A DNA stretch of 64,000 nucleotides, taken from positions 1,449,193 through 1,513,192 of the forward strand of contig JAEVLN010000006.1 in NCBI GenBank assembly GCA_018350325.1. The letters are read 5' to 3'. This document shows, one piece after another, positions 63,755-64,000 of the stretch (its first letter is position 1; each line of letters opens with the position of its first letter). Under the pieces are notes generated by a model, which saw nothing but the letters and a program-made list of their open reading frames with translations, had not been told where the DNA came from and made no database searches. Made by a program: the position numbers and the translations under genes. Source of the stretch: Globodera rostochiensis. Its lineage: Eukaryota; Nematoda; Chromadorea; Rhabditida; Heteroderidae.

Positions 63755-64000
63755 CTAAAAATTGATTTATAAAAATTTTGTAAACAATTTATTATATTTT
63801 TTATTCTTAAGACATTTTAATGACAGTGTTTTGATGTTCCAGCTTGGCCTGTTCTGTTACTGTTTTGTTCTAGGATTAAGAATAAAACTGGAACAGATTC
63901 AAATTCTTGGAACAAAACAGACTTAGTTATTTTTGGAACAAAAGAGGGTACTATTTTGAACCTAAATTAAACATGTTTCGTAAAATTCTCGGATTTTAAG

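Overview
The window looks like nuclear DNA of a tylenchid plant-parasitic nematode, most likely a cyst nematode (Heteroderidae). The evidence is AT-rich DNA with many 40-65 bp GT-AG introns, a RanBPM-type SPRY gene of the kind expanded in Globodera, a member of what I recall as the cyst-nematode F-box family, and a carbohydrate-binding module family 2 (CBM2) exon behind a Ser/Thr/Pro linker. CBM2 is a hallmark of plant-parasitic nematode cell-wall enzymes. All gene models were spliced by hand from reading frames and intron phases. Family names come from recognised motifs, not from database searches.

Layout. 0.4-1.3 kb: one glucose-transporter-like exon and a small secreted-protein gene with a frameshift. 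2-8 kb: a dense field of small inverted-repeat elements. 8.5-14.2 kb (minus): two adjacent coiled-coil-type genes, the upstream one with a signal peptide; they may form an operon. 14.7-17.4 kb: repeats. 18.1-21.4 kb: a long palindrome with mirrored relics, including a chromodomain-like piece. 22.3-24.0 kb (minus): a decayed astacin metalloprotease gene. 25.9-29.0 kb (minus): a complete 10-exon coiled-coil/SPRY gene. 31.0-35.0 kb (plus): an F-box-family gene whose introns are full of repeats. 35.6-48.4 kb: a duplicated seven-transmembrane receptor gene embedded in minisatellites and palindromes. 49.2-51.7 kb (minus): an intact 11-exon trypsin-like protease. 52.5-55.1 kb (minus): a hAT transposon with an intron-containing, damaged transposase. 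58.3-61.3 kb (minus): a second protease copy, broken in its N-terminal half. 62.7-63.8 kb (minus): the 3' end of a CBM2-bearing gene that runs off the window edge.

The plausible real genes encode secreted or surface functions (secreted coiled-coil protein, serine protease, chemoreceptors, CBM2 enzyme) or expanded intracellular adaptor families (SPRY, F-box). Local duplication followed by loss of one copy is the main theme.

The most notable non-genic pattern is a group of at least ten short elements. They share termini of the type TAGRG...CYCTA and most have recognisable 8-bp target duplications, which is typical of hAT transposition. Their interiors are unrelated, and each is built from its own short, self-complementary word.
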